Below are positions 53,029-61,516 of a DNA stretch of 64,000 nucleotides, one piece after another. Made by a program: the position numbers and the translations under genes. Position 1 is the first letter of the stretch; each line of letters begins with the position of its first letter. This DNA comes from Bdellovibrionaceae bacterium UBA2316 (GTDB lineage Bacteria > Bdellovibrionota > Bdellovibrionia > Bdellovibrionales > Bdellovibrionaceae), in contig DDVI01000092.1 in assembly GCA_002345205.1 (NCBI GenBank), positions 13,640 through 77,639 of the forward strand. The letters run 5' to 3'. The notes below the pieces were generated by a model that worked only from the letters and a program-made list of their open reading frames with translations, did not search any database and was not told the DNA's origin.

Positions 53029-53609
53029 ACGTCCTCAAATGATTTGCCTTTCACGATGCTTTTAATAACGTGAATCGATTTTGTGATTTTAGCCAAAAAG
53101 TCGCCATCACTAGCAATTGTGATTCGACGTTGATGGCCATTCCAAGCCATTTTAATTTTTTCGTTTAACAACAGGGCTTCCGTGTGAGTTTCTGTACGGA
53201 TTGGATTTGAAAGATCATAGTTCTCATTAGAAGCAGTATCCAAATGAATCACCCAATCATATCGTTCTAATTCCACTTTTTTGTTAGACTGGATATTTTT
53301 AAAAAAATCGTCTTCGTCGTTTGGCCAGTATGCAATACTGTCTAGCGAACCACGATCAAAAACCAAAAGGGCATTTGTGGATTCCCCAATGGCGATCGTT
53401 TCCAATTCACGTTGGGTGAAATAGATTGCCCGTTGAGTCGCAATACGTCCAAGTATAGATTTTTTACGAGGGAAGCCGCCGCCGTACAAAATGCTAGCCG
53501 CTTCTGGCACAACTGTAATTTGCAAACCAAATTCTTTTTTTAAAGTTTCAAGAAGGGTAGTCTTTCCACCAGATGGGCCACCTGTGATGGCCACTTTAAT
53601 TTTATCCAT
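53010..53609 (-). CDS. P-loop ATPase/kinase, AAA_28 (NadR-kinase-like)
   Basis: 199 aa. Walker A GGPSGGKTTL at residues 10-19, then VVPEAASILYGGGFPR, IATQRAIYFTQRELE and FDRGSLDSIAYWP, the pattern of the AAA_28/NadR ribosylnicotinamide-kinase-like family. Likely a small-molecule or nucleoside kinase, but no substrate can be assigned. Its 3' end overlaps the barrel-protein gene by 19 bp; the pairing is unexpected for proteins in different compartments. It lies 41 bp downstream of the 53651 gene on the same strand. Confidence 0.85.
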   Translation of the reverse strand: MDKIKVAITGGPSGGKTTLLETLKKEFGLQITVVPEAASILYGGGFPRKKSILGRIATQRAIYFTQRELETIAIGESTNALLVFDRGSLDSIAYWPNDEDDFFKNIQSNKKVELERYDWVIHLDTASNENYDLSNPIRTETHTEALLLNEKIKMAWNGHQRRITIASDGDFLAKITKSIHVIKSIVKGKSFEDVCKIVS

Positions 53610-53650
53610 GGAAATATCTTAAAACCCAAAAAAATAATTAGCAATAGGAT

Positions 53651-54940
53651 CTAGTGATAATATTTGGCAACAGCATCGTGACCAATCCAACGTGTAGATA
53701 CAGAAGGTTTGAAGCAATCATTCAACATTAATCGACCACAAGACTTAAAAACGACTTCACTCAAAACACTGGTGATCAAATTTTTAGGGTTTTCGTGCAT
53801 ATCGATGACATCATCAGAGCACTTAAGCATTACTTCCATTTGTGTTCGAGTCGACTGCATAGGCCATCGGGCAAATTCGCGGTTCATAGCTATGATTTCG
53901 GGCTTGGCATAATAAGTTTTGATAATTTGAAATACATCGGCCATCGTTTTACCAGACTTAAGCAAGGCCTGGCACTGATCACTGATGTGTTTGGCAACCG
54001 TCGGGTTTTCTTTTTCAAGGGACTGGAGCAATGGATATAATGAAACTTCCACACCTTGGAAAATCGAACTTGAGTTAGTCAAGATTTCTGGGCAGTTGTA
54101 AACACACGATGAAAGTCCCTGATCCATAAATGTTTTAGAAATATCTTCTAGCTTCATTTTCGCCCAGCCCTGAAGATAAGGTGTGTAGGTTTGCCATTTT
54201 AATTGACCCTCGATAACGATTTCAGTTCCATGATAGCCATAGGCTAAATACGAAACTTGACCACCAGCCTGTTTTACTTTTTCCCGGAAGCCAGAGGTGG
54301 CTTCGATAAAGTGTCGGAACGTTTCTGCCGTAACTTCAATAAAGTTCAATTGGCATAATTTACCCAAATCGCTATTCCAAAACTTTTCTGATTCTAAATA
54401 ACGATCTCCGGTGCCTTTAAACACGCGATTCATCAAAGGCATAATAATTTTAGCGCGTGGAACACCACCTGCCATCAAGTGCGCAAGTAAAAAACTACGG
54501 CCGGGAACGATATATTTTTCTAGCTCAGCAACATAAGCAGCTAACTGCTTTTTAAAACGAGCCACGCCATTTTTGCGACACTCTTCTATTGTATGAAAAT
54601 CAAGTTTAGCTTCTTCCCACGCGCTGAGTTTGATGTCCTTAAGCATATCGATCGGACTAATGCCTTTTGAGTTTTTGTCCATATCAAATCCTGCTTCTAA
54701 CGGAACATTTATGATTGGGCCGGAAACTGCGGCTAGTTCTTCGGCATTAAGAGGTCGCAACTCATCTTTTTCACGGCGTCCAACAGTGCCTTTGATAATT
54801 TGCATCTGTCGTTTTTCAGCTTCCTCGACGAGTCCGTTGGCGTAGCCTCTTTGGAAAAGTTCACCAAAAAGAACTAAAGCGTCGTTTTTTTTCCACGTGT
54901 TTTCAGTGTCTAATTTTCTAAGTGGATTTAAAGGTGTCAT
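53651..54940 (-). CDS. Uncharacterised 429-aa protein, possibly FabMG-type reductase
   Basis: A 429-aa soluble protein with no signal peptide and a long N-terminal helical region. VPGRSFLLAHLMAGGVPRAKIIMPLMNRVFKGTGDRYLES near residues 145-185 reads like a nucleotide-binding-type core, and a Lys/Tyr-rich stretch (LAYGYHGTEIVIEGQLKWQ) lies near 230-260. It ends TRWIGHDAVAKYYH. I recall similar proteins being labelled as enoyl-ACP reductase of FabMG type, but I cannot confirm this from the sequence. It is upstream of the P-loop kinase and 17 bp downstream of ilvE, so probably in that transcript. Confidence 0.6.
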   Translation of the reverse strand: MTPLNPLRKLDTENTWKKNDALVLFGELFQRGYANGLVEEAEKRQMQIIKGTVGRREKDELRPLNAEELAAVSGPIINVPLEAGFDMDKNSKGISPIDMLKDIKLSAWEEAKLDFHTIEECRKNGVARFKKQLAAYVAELEKYIVPGRSFLLAHLMAGGVPRAKIIMPLMNRVFKGTGDRYLESEKFWNSDLGKLCQLNFIEVTAETFRHFIEATSGFREKVKQAGGQVSYLAYGYHGTEIVIEGQLKWQTYTPYLQGWAKMKLEDISKTFMDQGLSSCVYNCPEILTNSSSIFQGVEVSLYPLLQSLEKENPTVAKHISDQCQALLKSGKTMADVFQIIKTYYAKPEIIAMNREFARWPMQSTRTQMEVMLKCSDDVIDMHENPKNLITSVLSEVVFKSCGRLMLNDCFKPSVSTRWIGHDAVAKYYH

Positions 54941-54957
54941 GCGGCTCCTACTTTAAT

Positions 54958-56037
54958 TTATCTATCAATGGCCATTAACCATTGATGGCGATCTGGAATT
55001 TCACCATATTGAATTTGGCAAATTTCTTCGTAAAGTTTGTTCGACAACGTTTCTGTGCCCGTATTTAATTTAAATGTATGGTCTTTGTACTGCAATTCAC
55101 CTACTGGAGTGATGACCGCAGCCGTGCCCGTACCGAACATTTCCAAAAACTCACCGCGAGCATATCGGTCTTTTAATTCAGACATAGTTATTTTGCGTTC
55201 CGTGATTGGCAAGTTCCATTCTCTTAAAATGGTTAATGCACATTCACGGACACCACCTGCTAAAATTGAACCATTCAGCGACGGCGTTACAATTTCATTT
55301 TTGAACACAAAGAAAACGTTCATTGTTCCGACTTCTTCGATTTGATCTTTAGTGACGGCATCTAGCCATAAAACTTGATCGTAGCCGCGTTTTTTTTGCT
55401 CTGCGGCCGCAGCCAATGAGCTGGCGTAGTTGGCGGCAGCTTTAACGGCTCCCAATCCTCCTGGTGCGGCACGGATTTGCTCGGTTTCTACCCAGATACG
55501 AACGGCTTTGCTGTTGCCAGAGTAGTACGAACCCACGGGAGACAGTAGCGTAAAAAATAAATATCTCTCGCTCGGTCTAACGCCTAAGAAACCTTCTGTT
55601 CCGACAAGTGTTGGACGGATGTACAGCGATGAACCCCGTTCACTGGGAACCCAGTCACGTTCAACATTAACAAGCTCAAGCATCGTTTGAACGAACAGAT
55701 CTTTTGGGACGGCTTGCATGCACAAACGTTGTGTTCCGAAGGCCATACGTGCGGCATTAAATTCAGGTCTGAAAATTACAATTTTACCATTTTTTTGGCG
55801 AAATGCCTTTAATCCTTCGAACAGGGCTTGACCGTAGTGAAATACACAGGCTGCTGGGTCCATGCTTAAATTTGAATACGGTATAATACGATGATTTTGC
55901 CACTTGCCGTCGGCAAAGTCTGATGTCGCCAGATGATCAGTGAAGTATTTGCCAAATCCAAGAGCCGTGTTAGGTGCTGGTTTCGGCAAGGGTTTGCTGG
56001 TTTTTGTGATTGTGAATTGATTAGTCCCAGTACTCAT
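54958..56037 (-). CDS. ilvE: Branched-chain amino acid aminotransferase
   Basis: 359 aa, the longer type of PLP class IV transaminase. It interconverts Leu/Ile/Val with their 2-oxo acids, the last step of their synthesis or first of degradation. Motifs: KWQNHRIIPYSNLSMDPAACVFHYGQALFEGLKAF near 43-77, KDLFVQTMLELVN, the PLP-lysine in LGAVKAAANYASS and EEVGTMNVFFVF. GTGTAAVITPVGEL near the end is the substrate/cofactor loop. It is the first gene of the minus-strand group running to 51292. Confidence 0.95.
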   Translation of the reverse strand: MSTGTNQFTITKTSKPLPKPAPNTALGFGKYFTDHLATSDFADGKWQNHRIIPYSNLSMDPAACVFHYGQALFEGLKAFRQKNGKIVIFRPEFNAARMAFGTQRLCMQAVPKDLFVQTMLELVNVERDWVPSERGSSLYIRPTLVGTEGFLGVRPSERYLFFTLLSPVGSYYSGNSKAVRIWVETEQIRAAPGGLGAVKAAANYASSLAAAAEQKKRGYDQVLWLDAVTKDQIEEVGTMNVFFVFKNEIVTPSLNGSILAGGVRECALTILREWNLPITERKITMSELKDRYARGEFLEMFGTGTAAVITPVGELQYKDHTFKLNTGTETLSNKLYEEICQIQYGEIPDRHQWLMAIDR

Positions 56038-56125
56038 ATATCCCTCGATTTGGGCCTAAATTTGACATACTCAATATGTTATTGCAAATAAAAGAATAAC
56101 CCTTTAATAATTTTCAAGAATTCTT

Positions 56126-56683
56126 ATGAAAAACGCTGCTGAAAATATAAAAAATTATCTCAAATTCACCCATCACGTCTTGGGTGTTTCACATATTTTC
56201 AGATCGGTCTCGAGTTCAGCAGAGGCGACTCTAGACACAGAGAAAAAGAAGATTTTTAATTTTTATTCATGGCCTGAAAATAGAGCATGGACTGAATTTT
56301 CTTTCACGCATCAAGCAAATGAAACAGGGCGATTCCAAAATATTTTCATTTTCTTTTCAAATGAAATGAATTTTGAAATTAAAATGCGCGAGCAGTCTGA
56401 AATGTTGTCTAAGATGAATCAGGCATTAGGGGGAACCGATTATAAATTGCTACTCGGTTGGTTGTCTCCAAATGCCGAGCGGAAGTTTTTTGAAAACATG
56501 GCTCGATGGAAAACTCCAGTTCGGATAGTTTTCTTCCGTGACGAATTGTCTACAGAAGAAACTATTTACACGTCGGGGCCTCACAAGGTCCTGGAAACTC
56601 TCTCACCACTCGGTGATCCTAACGATCAGCAGCGCAAACGTTTTGTTTGGAATGACTTTAAACGTTTACTGGCGCTTTCTTAG
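56126..56683 (+). CDS. Hypothetical protein
   Basis: 185 aa with no signal peptide and no cysteines or membrane helices. It starts MKNAAENIKNYLKFTHHVLG and is rich in aromatic and charged residues, ending NDFKRLLALS. I do not recognise any domain. It is divergent from ilvE, with an 88-bp spacer shared for promoters. A real gene by length and codon use. Confidence 0.7.
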   Translation: MKNAAENIKNYLKFTHHVLGVSHIFRSVSSSAEATLDTEKKKIFNFYSWPENRAWTEFSFTHQANETGRFQNIFIFFSNEMNFEIKMREQSEMLSKMNQALGGTDYKLLLGWLSPNAERKFFENMARWKTPVRIVFFRDELSTEETIYTSGPHKVLETLSPLGDPNDQQRKRFVWNDFKRLLALS

Positions 56684-56701
56684 CGTCTGCGTTTGGACCT
56701 G

Positions 56702-56738
56702 ACTAGACCGACTTAGCTCCGGTTTTCCTTAACTAGAC
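56702..56738 (+). repeat. ACTAGAC direct repeats upstream of the SpoIID gene
   Basis: ACTAGAC occurs at 56702-56708 and 56732-56738, exactly 30 bp apart, in a GC-richer spacer (56684-56773). A small hairpin CCAGC-TCTAG-GCTGG follows near 56755-56769, next to the GTG start at 56774. The core resembles the CTAGACC half-sites near 44142 and 46575. Confidence 0.4.
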
Positions 56739-56773
56739 TGGATCGACCGCGAGGCCAGCTCTAGGCTGGGGTA

Positions 56774-57913
56774 GTGCGCTTAAAAAATCATCACATTTTT
56801 TTGTTTGTTGCGAGCTTTGCATGTTTCTTTTCGTTGGCGGCGATGGCAACACCCACACGTCAGGGAATTGATGACTCCTGGATTCGCATTCGCATTTATG
56901 AAAAAGTAAAACGCTTATCGTTGATGGGTAGTAACATCGAAGTTGTCGATCAAATCGAAGCCTTTAGAAATGTTGCCATAGCTCCGGTTTCTGAAAAGAA
57001 ATTAAATATAGAATTAAAAAGGAAATGGGATCGCAGCCTTTTGTTTTTACAAAAAGATTCCGGTCCTGTTTCGGTGAGAGAACGTTCCGTGTTTATAAGA
57101 GGCCAAGGGATGCGGGTCAACGCACAGTCGATTACTAATTTTATCCAAATTTATAAGCGCGATGCTAGTTTTGATGTCATTGCGTATGTGAAGCTCAGAG
57201 AGTATCTAAAAGGGGTTGTGTCTTCCGAAATGCCTGTGAATTGGCCAGCGGAAACTTTGAAAGCACAAATCATCGCCGCTCGTTCTTACGCAGTGTTTAT
57301 GGCCGAACAAAGAAAGAAACTTATTTTCGATGTGGAATCTTCAATCAAAGATCAAGTTTACCGTCATACCGAAGATGATCGTATGGACCCACTTTTAGAT
57401 GATACCGCGAATATGGTTTTGTTTGATGGTAATCGCAAATTATTGAAGGCCTATTATCATTCCGAATGTGGAGGACAGACCTCATCGGCCAAAAAAGTAT
57501 TCGGTGACTCGCAAATGGACTTTGAGGTGCGCGATCCTTATTGTCAGGGGCGCACGTGGCGTCTGGAAATTCCTAAGGGTGAAATGGAAAAATATTTCGG
57601 TCCCTTTAAGACATTAGTAAATGCCTTTGATCCAATCAAGCGGGCGTACGCGGTGACCATCGAGCGCTCTGATTCACTGACCGAAGCTATTGATGCTCAA
57701 AAGTTAAGAATGCGCGTGGGCTCAACACGTATGAAAAGTACGTGGTTTGAATCTCGGGTCCGCGGCGATAAAGTAGAATTTGTAGGCAAAGGCTACGGTC
57801 ATGGTGTTGGATTGTGTCAGTGGGGCAGTCGACAGATGGGTATAATGAAGAAAAGCTTTCGTGAAATTTTGGCTTTTTATTATCCCGGCACAAAAATCGT
57901 ATCGTTAAATTAA
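56774..57913 (+). CDS. SpoIID/LytB domain protein, exported
   Basis: 379 aa from GTG 56774 with a signal peptide (HIFLFVASFACFFSLAAMA). The SpoIID domain shows LREYLKGVVSSEMPVNWPAETLKAQIIAARSYAV near 138-171 with the catalytic Glu in SSEMP, YYHSECGGQTSSAKKVFGDS near 228-247 and the C-terminal GHGVGLCQWGSRQMG. SpoIID is a lytic transglycosylase that cleaves denuded glycan strands in sporulating bacteria; non-spore-formers use relatives in cell-wall remodelling, plausibly prey or self wall work in predators. The start is supported by the signal peptide and lacks a strong Shine-Dalgarno. Confidence 0.92.
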   Translation: MRLKNHHIFLFVASFACFFSLAAMATPTRQGIDDSWIRIRIYEKVKRLSLMGSNIEVVDQIEAFRNVAIAPVSEKKLNIELKRKWDRSLLFLQKDSGPVSVRERSVFIRGQGMRVNAQSITNFIQIYKRDASFDVIAYVKLREYLKGVVSSEMPVNWPAETLKAQIIAARSYAVFMAEQRKKLIFDVESSIKDQVYRHTEDDRMDPLLDDTANMVLFDGNRKLLKAYYHSECGGQTSSAKKVFGDSQMDFEVRDPYCQGRTWRLEIPKGEMEKYFGPFKTLVNAFDPIKRAYAVTIERSDSLTEAIDAQKLRMRVGSTRMKSTWFESRVRGDKVEFVGKGYGHGVGLCQWGSRQMGIMKKSFREILAFYYPGTKIVSLN

Positions 57914-57996
57914 ACTTTCAAGAATACACGTAGAGTGAAGAATAAAACTACGCATAGAACAAATACTTGATAACGATTGATCGAATTAATTTCCAT
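57910..57996 (-). CDS. Possible 28-aa membrane peptide
   Basis: An ATG at 57996 opens 28 codons: MEINSINRYQVFVLCVVLFF followed by TLRVFLKV, almost all one hydrophobic helix. Its stop overlaps the SpoIID stop codon (57911-57913). GAGG lies 11 nt before the ATG. This could be a small membrane peptide or chance; the neighbouring gap has no other gene. Confidence 0.3.
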   Translation of the reverse strand: MEINSINRYQVFVLCVVLFFTLRVFLKV

Positions 57997-58127
57997 TTTC
58001 TTTAGACCTCAAATCCAAAAACTAAATTTATTGCGCTTCTAATGTATGACCTATAAAACAAAAGATAGTTTTCAAACTCAATCTCAGTCAAGAGTTTTTG
58101 AAACATAATCAAAAGGTTTTCATTCGT

Positions 58128-58928
58128 ATGAGCAAAAAAATAAATTCAAAAAAAAGTAAAAATTCAAACAAACCGTTGGCATTGATTACGGGGGCGAGCT
58201 CTGGAATTGGTCTCGCGACGGCGCGACGACTGGCGCGTGACGGGTATTCCTTGGTGTTAGTGGCTCGTCGTTTGGATGTGTTAAAGCAGGTGAAAGCCTC
58301 ACTAGAGAAGGACTTCGTCGGTTGTCAGGTTCAGATTTTTAAAATTGATGTGGCCGATAGAAAAGCCGTCTTAGCTTGGCAAAAGGAAAATCAAAAATTG
58401 ATTTCTAAGATCGATGCCCTGGTGAACAATGCCGGGATGGCCAAAGGCACAGATAAGATCCAGGATCTAAAATGGGATGATGCCGAGGTTATGATTGACG
58501 TAAACGTCAAAGGTTTGCTGTCATTTTCGCTGCCTATTGTTAAGGCGATGGCGGAAAAAGGTTCCGGTCATGTCGTAAACTTGGGATCAGTGGCTGGGCG
58601 CTGGGCCTATGCGGGTGGGGCCGTTTACTGCGCCACTAAATTTGCGGTTCGAGCCCTGAGCGAAGCTATGCGGCAAGATTTGCTCGGACGAAATGTGCGT
58701 GTCACAAATATCGAACCAGGCATGGTGAATACAGAATTTTCCACTGTCAGACTTGGAAATAAAGATTTAGCTGATAAGGTGTACCAGAATATGACGCCGC
58801 TTTCGGGCGACGATATTGCGGAGTCGATCAGCTGGTGCTTGAATCAGCCGAAGCATGTAAACGTGCAGGAAATGGTGATTTACCCAACCGATCAAGCTCA
58901 TCTGGGTATGGTGCATAGACGAAATTAA
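58128..58928 (+). CDS. Short-chain dehydrogenase/reductase (YdfG-like)
   Basis: 266 aa from ATG 58128; a TTG at 58098 is less likely. The cofactor motif is ITGASSGIGLATARRL near residues 14-29, then LVNNAGMAKG, the catalytic Ser in NLGSVAGRW and the Tyr-x-x-x-Lys in YCATKFAVRAL. NADP preference is likely, since Arg follows VLVAR. YdfG-like enzymes oxidise L-allo-threonine or 3-hydroxy acids; the substrate here is not determined. It is 10 bp before fumC and likely in one transcript. Confidence 0.93.
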   Translation: MSKKINSKKSKNSNKPLALITGASSGIGLATARRLARDGYSLVLVARRLDVLKQVKASLEKDFVGCQVQIFKIDVADRKAVLAWQKENQKLISKIDALVNNAGMAKGTDKIQDLKWDDAEVMIDVNVKGLLSFSLPIVKAMAEKGSGHVVNLGSVAGRWAYAGGAVYCATKFAVRALSEAMRQDLLGRNVRVTNIEPGMVNTEFSTVRLGNKDLADKVYQNMTPLSGDDIAESISWCLNQPKHVNVQEMVIYPTDQAHLGMVHRRN

Positions 58929-58938
58929 AGGGAGATTT

Positions 58939-60363
58939 ATGAAAAAAACATTAGCAGAAATCAAGGCAGACAAAGAATTCCGCGTAGAAAAAGACACTAT
59001 GGGCGAAGTAAAAGTTCCCGCGAGTGCACTGTGGGGGGCTCAAACTCAGCGTTCAATCGAAAATTTTAAAATCGGTGGCGATCGTTTTCCTCGTGAAATG
59101 ATCAAAGCTATGGGTTTGCTCAAAAAAACAGCAGCAATGGCTAATCAAAAATTGGGCTTGTTAGATACTAAGAAAACAGACTTGATCGTAAAATCATGTG
59201 ATGAAGTGATCAAGGGCGAATGGGATGATCATTTCCCATTAGTTGTATGGCAAACAGGATCGGGTACTCAGTCTAATATGAACGCAAACGAAGTGATCGC
59301 TAATCGCTCGATGCAAATGTTAGGTTTAAATCTGCCGTCAAAAGATGTTCATCCAAATGATGACGTAAACAAGGGTCAGTCTTCGAATGACACGTTTCCA
59401 ACGGCGATGCACATCGCGGTCGCGGATCAGATCCATAATCGTTTGTTGCCAGCAATGGACGCGTTCCATGTTTCGATGGTAAAAAAACAAAATGAATTTC
59501 AAAAGATCGTAAAAATCGGTCGCACTCATTTAATGGATGCGACGCCCTTAACATTGGGCCAAGAGTTTTCAGGTTATGCGACTCAAATTAAACACGGTAT
59601 CACACGCATAAAAAATACGTTGCCGCATTTGCATGAACTAGCGATAGGGGGAACAGCGGTGGGCACAGGTTTGAATGCGCATAAAGATTTCTCGCAAACA
59701 GTGTCGCAATTCCTTGCGAAAGAAACGGGAATACCGTTCGTGTCGGCTGAAAACAAATTCGAAGCATTAGCGTCTCACGATGCGCTCGTTGAAGTGAGCG
59801 GCGCTCTTCGAACATTAGCTGTTTCATTGATGAAAATCGCAAACGACATTCGATTGTTAGGCAGCGGTCCACGCAGTGGTTTTGGTGAGCTCCTATTACC
59901 AGAAAACGAGCCGGGCAGTTCCATTATGCCAGGAAAAGTAAACCCTACTCAAAGTGAATCCATGACAATGGTTTGCGCACAGGTCATCGGTAACGACGTG
60001 GCAACAACAGTTGGCGGTTTAAACGGACATTTCGAACTCAACGTATTCAAACCAGTCATCGTATTCAACGTCCTAAATAGCGTACGCCTGCTAGCAGACA
60101 GCCTAGACAGCTTCCGCGTAAACTGCCTAGACGGTATCCAGGCCAACACGACACAAATCAAAAAGCATTTAGATAATTCCTTGATGCTTGTAACAGCATT
60201 AAATCCACATATCGGCTACGACAATGCCGCAAAAATAGCGAAGACCGCTCACAAAAACGGAACAACTTTAAAAGACGAAGCCGTAAAGCTGGGATTAATG
60301 ACGTCAGAACAATTTGATCAATGGGTCAAACCAGAAGAAATGACTGGTCCACTAAAAAACTAG
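58939..60363 (+). CDS. fumC: Class II fumarate hydratase
   Basis: 474 aa, the normal length. It interconverts fumarate and malate in the TCA cycle without an iron-sulfur cluster. Motifs: SGTQSNMNANEVIANRS near residues 103-119, SSNDTFPTAMHIA near 146-158 and the signature loop GSSIMPGKVNPTQSE near 326-340, where the Ser of SSIMPGK is catalytic. GGGAGAT precedes ATG 58939. The only hairpin after it points to the other strand. Confidence 0.96.
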   Translation: MKKTLAEIKADKEFRVEKDTMGEVKVPASALWGAQTQRSIENFKIGGDRFPREMIKAMGLLKKTAAMANQKLGLLDTKKTDLIVKSCDEVIKGEWDDHFPLVVWQTGSGTQSNMNANEVIANRSMQMLGLNLPSKDVHPNDDVNKGQSSNDTFPTAMHIAVADQIHNRLLPAMDAFHVSMVKKQNEFQKIVKIGRTHLMDATPLTLGQEFSGYATQIKHGITRIKNTLPHLHELAIGGTAVGTGLNAHKDFSQTVSQFLAKETGIPFVSAENKFEALASHDALVEVSGALRTLAVSLMKIANDIRLLGSGPRSGFGELLLPENEPGSSIMPGKVNPTQSESMTMVCAQVIGNDVATTVGGLNGHFELNVFKPVIVFNVLNSVRLLADSLDSFRVNCLDGIQANTTQIKKHLDNSLMLVTALNPHIGYDNAAKIAKTAHKNGTTLKDEAVKLGLMTSEQFDQWVKPEEMTGPLKN

Positions 60364-60370
60364 AAAAAGT

Positions 60371-60400
60371 AAAAAAAGGGGACTCGCGCCAGCGAGCCCC
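60371..60400 (-). terminator. Minus-strand intrinsic terminator with no annotated minus gene
   Basis: On the minus strand GGGGCTCGC (from 60400) loops TGGC and pairs with GCGAGTCCCC down to 60378, nine pairs with one bulged base, then runs into seven T (60371-60377 are A on the plus strand). On the plus strand no T-run follows. It therefore terminates a minus-strand transcript. Confidence 0.7.
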
Positions 60401-60423
60401 ATCCACAATCGAAGGTAATCAAC

Positions 60424-60452
60424 GGAAAACGTAAACGCGACGCCAAATACCG
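60424..60452 (-). repeat. G/T-rich element, copy C
   Basis: The minus strand reads TATTTGGCGTCGCGTTTACG followed by TTTTCC, sharing two blocks with copy B. It lies within the candidate small RNA. Confidence 0.35.
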
Positions 60453-60549
60453 AACGGCCCTGTCCCCAGCCAACCGTCATCCGACAAAAAGCCGCTCAAA
60501 GAAAGAGCAAAGCCCTCTCTGTCCAACGCAGTACAAACAAAATTAAGAC

Positions 60550-61461
60550 TTGGAGATCAACTTCTTTCGCCGCTATACTCATTCAGTGGATGTAACTCAA
60601 ATTTTCCAAGATAAAGTCACCTGGTTTCAAAACCCCGACATCGTTCCTTATGTCTTCGTTCGGGATGAAAACCTGATCAGCCAGCCGGGCAAAAAACATC
60701 GTCTAGACTGGTTTTCCAAAGCTCCGATTATTAAGGACCCCTTAGATCTAAAAGAACTACCATTCGCAGAATATATCTATCATATCGAAAATATCGCGTT
60801 TGGGCCATCGGCGATGCCCATGCCACGTTGGGTTTTCTATGATTGCGCGGTGATGCCTGGGTTTGTGTGTGGGTTTGCCTATAAAAAAGATAAAATGCCA
60901 ACGAGCCTAAAAGCTAAACTTCCTGATTTTGGTGACATCGATTATGTGCCGTTGTCGCTTTTCATAATTATTCCGACGATGCACAAAGGGGAATGGGTTG
61001 CCCATAATTTGTGCTCAGTAAATAGCTTTTTAGATAAAAGCGATCAGTTTTACGGGTTAGGCTTTTTGTCCAAGGCGTTTGGTTTGTGGTATGCAAATGT
61101 TGAACTGTGCTCGGGAATGACTCAATGGGGAAGTCCTGCGTTAAAACTGCATTCTCATTACGGACATTTGGAAGTTATTGGAGCCTATGCTCCGGTGCAT
61201 TCGCATGCGAAGACAGTGACCTATCGTGCGCAAGTTAACGCCAACACATGGGAATTGTTTTTTTCGAAGGATGTCGACCTTGAGTTCCTAGAGCAGTACG
61301 AAAAATCGGGTTTTGAAATTAATCCAACCGACGAAAAATCAATGATTGAAATTCAGAACAAAATTCAGAATAATGAGGGTCCCTTTTATTTAAATGCTTC
61401 AGAGATTCTTAGCAAAGATTTGAAAGCCCCTTTAAGTATATATAGACCGAAAGGTTATTGA
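60550..61461 (+). CDS. Hypothetical protein
   Basis: Up to 303 aa; the only upstream starts are TTG 60550 or GTG 60586 (MDVTQIFQ), neither with a Shine-Dalgarno, so the start is doubtful. No signal peptide or membrane helix. The centre is rich in aromatic and His residues (AMPMPRWVFYDCAVMPGF, KLHSHYGHLEVIGAYAPVHSHAKT) and may bind metal or a cofactor. The beta-rich pattern is vaguely like acetoacetate-decarboxylase-type folds, but I see no firm motif. It precedes the zinc-ribbon gene by 55 bp. Confidence 0.7.
   Translation: MEINFFRRYTHSVDVTQIFQDKVTWFQNPDIVPYVFVRDENLISQPGKKHRLDWFSKAPIIKDPLDLKELPFAEYIYHIENIAFGPSAMPMPRWVFYDCAVMPGFVCGFAYKKDKMPTSLKAKLPDFGDIDYVPLSLFIIIPTMHKGEWVAHNLCSVNSFLDKSDQFYGLGFLSKAFGLWYANVELCSGMTQWGSPALKLHSHYGHLEVIGAYAPVHSHAKTVTYRAQVNANTWELFFSKDVDLEFLEQYEKSGFEINPTDEKSMIEIQNKIQNNEGPFYLNASEILSKDLKAPLSIYRPKGY
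60572..60600 (-). promoter_or_regulatory. Candidate promoter of the minus-strand RNA
   Basis: Reading the minus strand: TTGAGT (60600-60595), 17 bp, TATAGC (60577-60572), four of six matches in each box. It lies inside the start of the 60550 gene. Confidence 0.3.
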
Positions 61462-61516
61462 AGAAGGTAAAGATAAACACATTAAAACCAGAATGGTTTT
61501 AATCTTAGGAGATAGA

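Larger units (their letters stand above)
60371..60564 (-). ncRNA. Candidate small RNA, about 190 nt
   Basis: The gap 60364-60549 has no minus-strand gene, yet contains a strong minus-oriented terminator at its end. A matching start is a TTGAGT(17 bp)TATAGC pair at 60600-60572, giving a transcript of about 190 nt across the gap. Predicted pairings inside include GCTC-7 nt-GAGC and ACGG with CCGT. I cannot match it to 6S, SRP, RNase P or tmRNA. It would overlap the first codons of the 60550 gene antisense. Confidence 0.4.

Noticed and set aside
59300..60161. Antisense ORFs of 60-90 codons over fumC
   Set aside because: Shadows of a long, highly conserved enzyme; no independent evidence.
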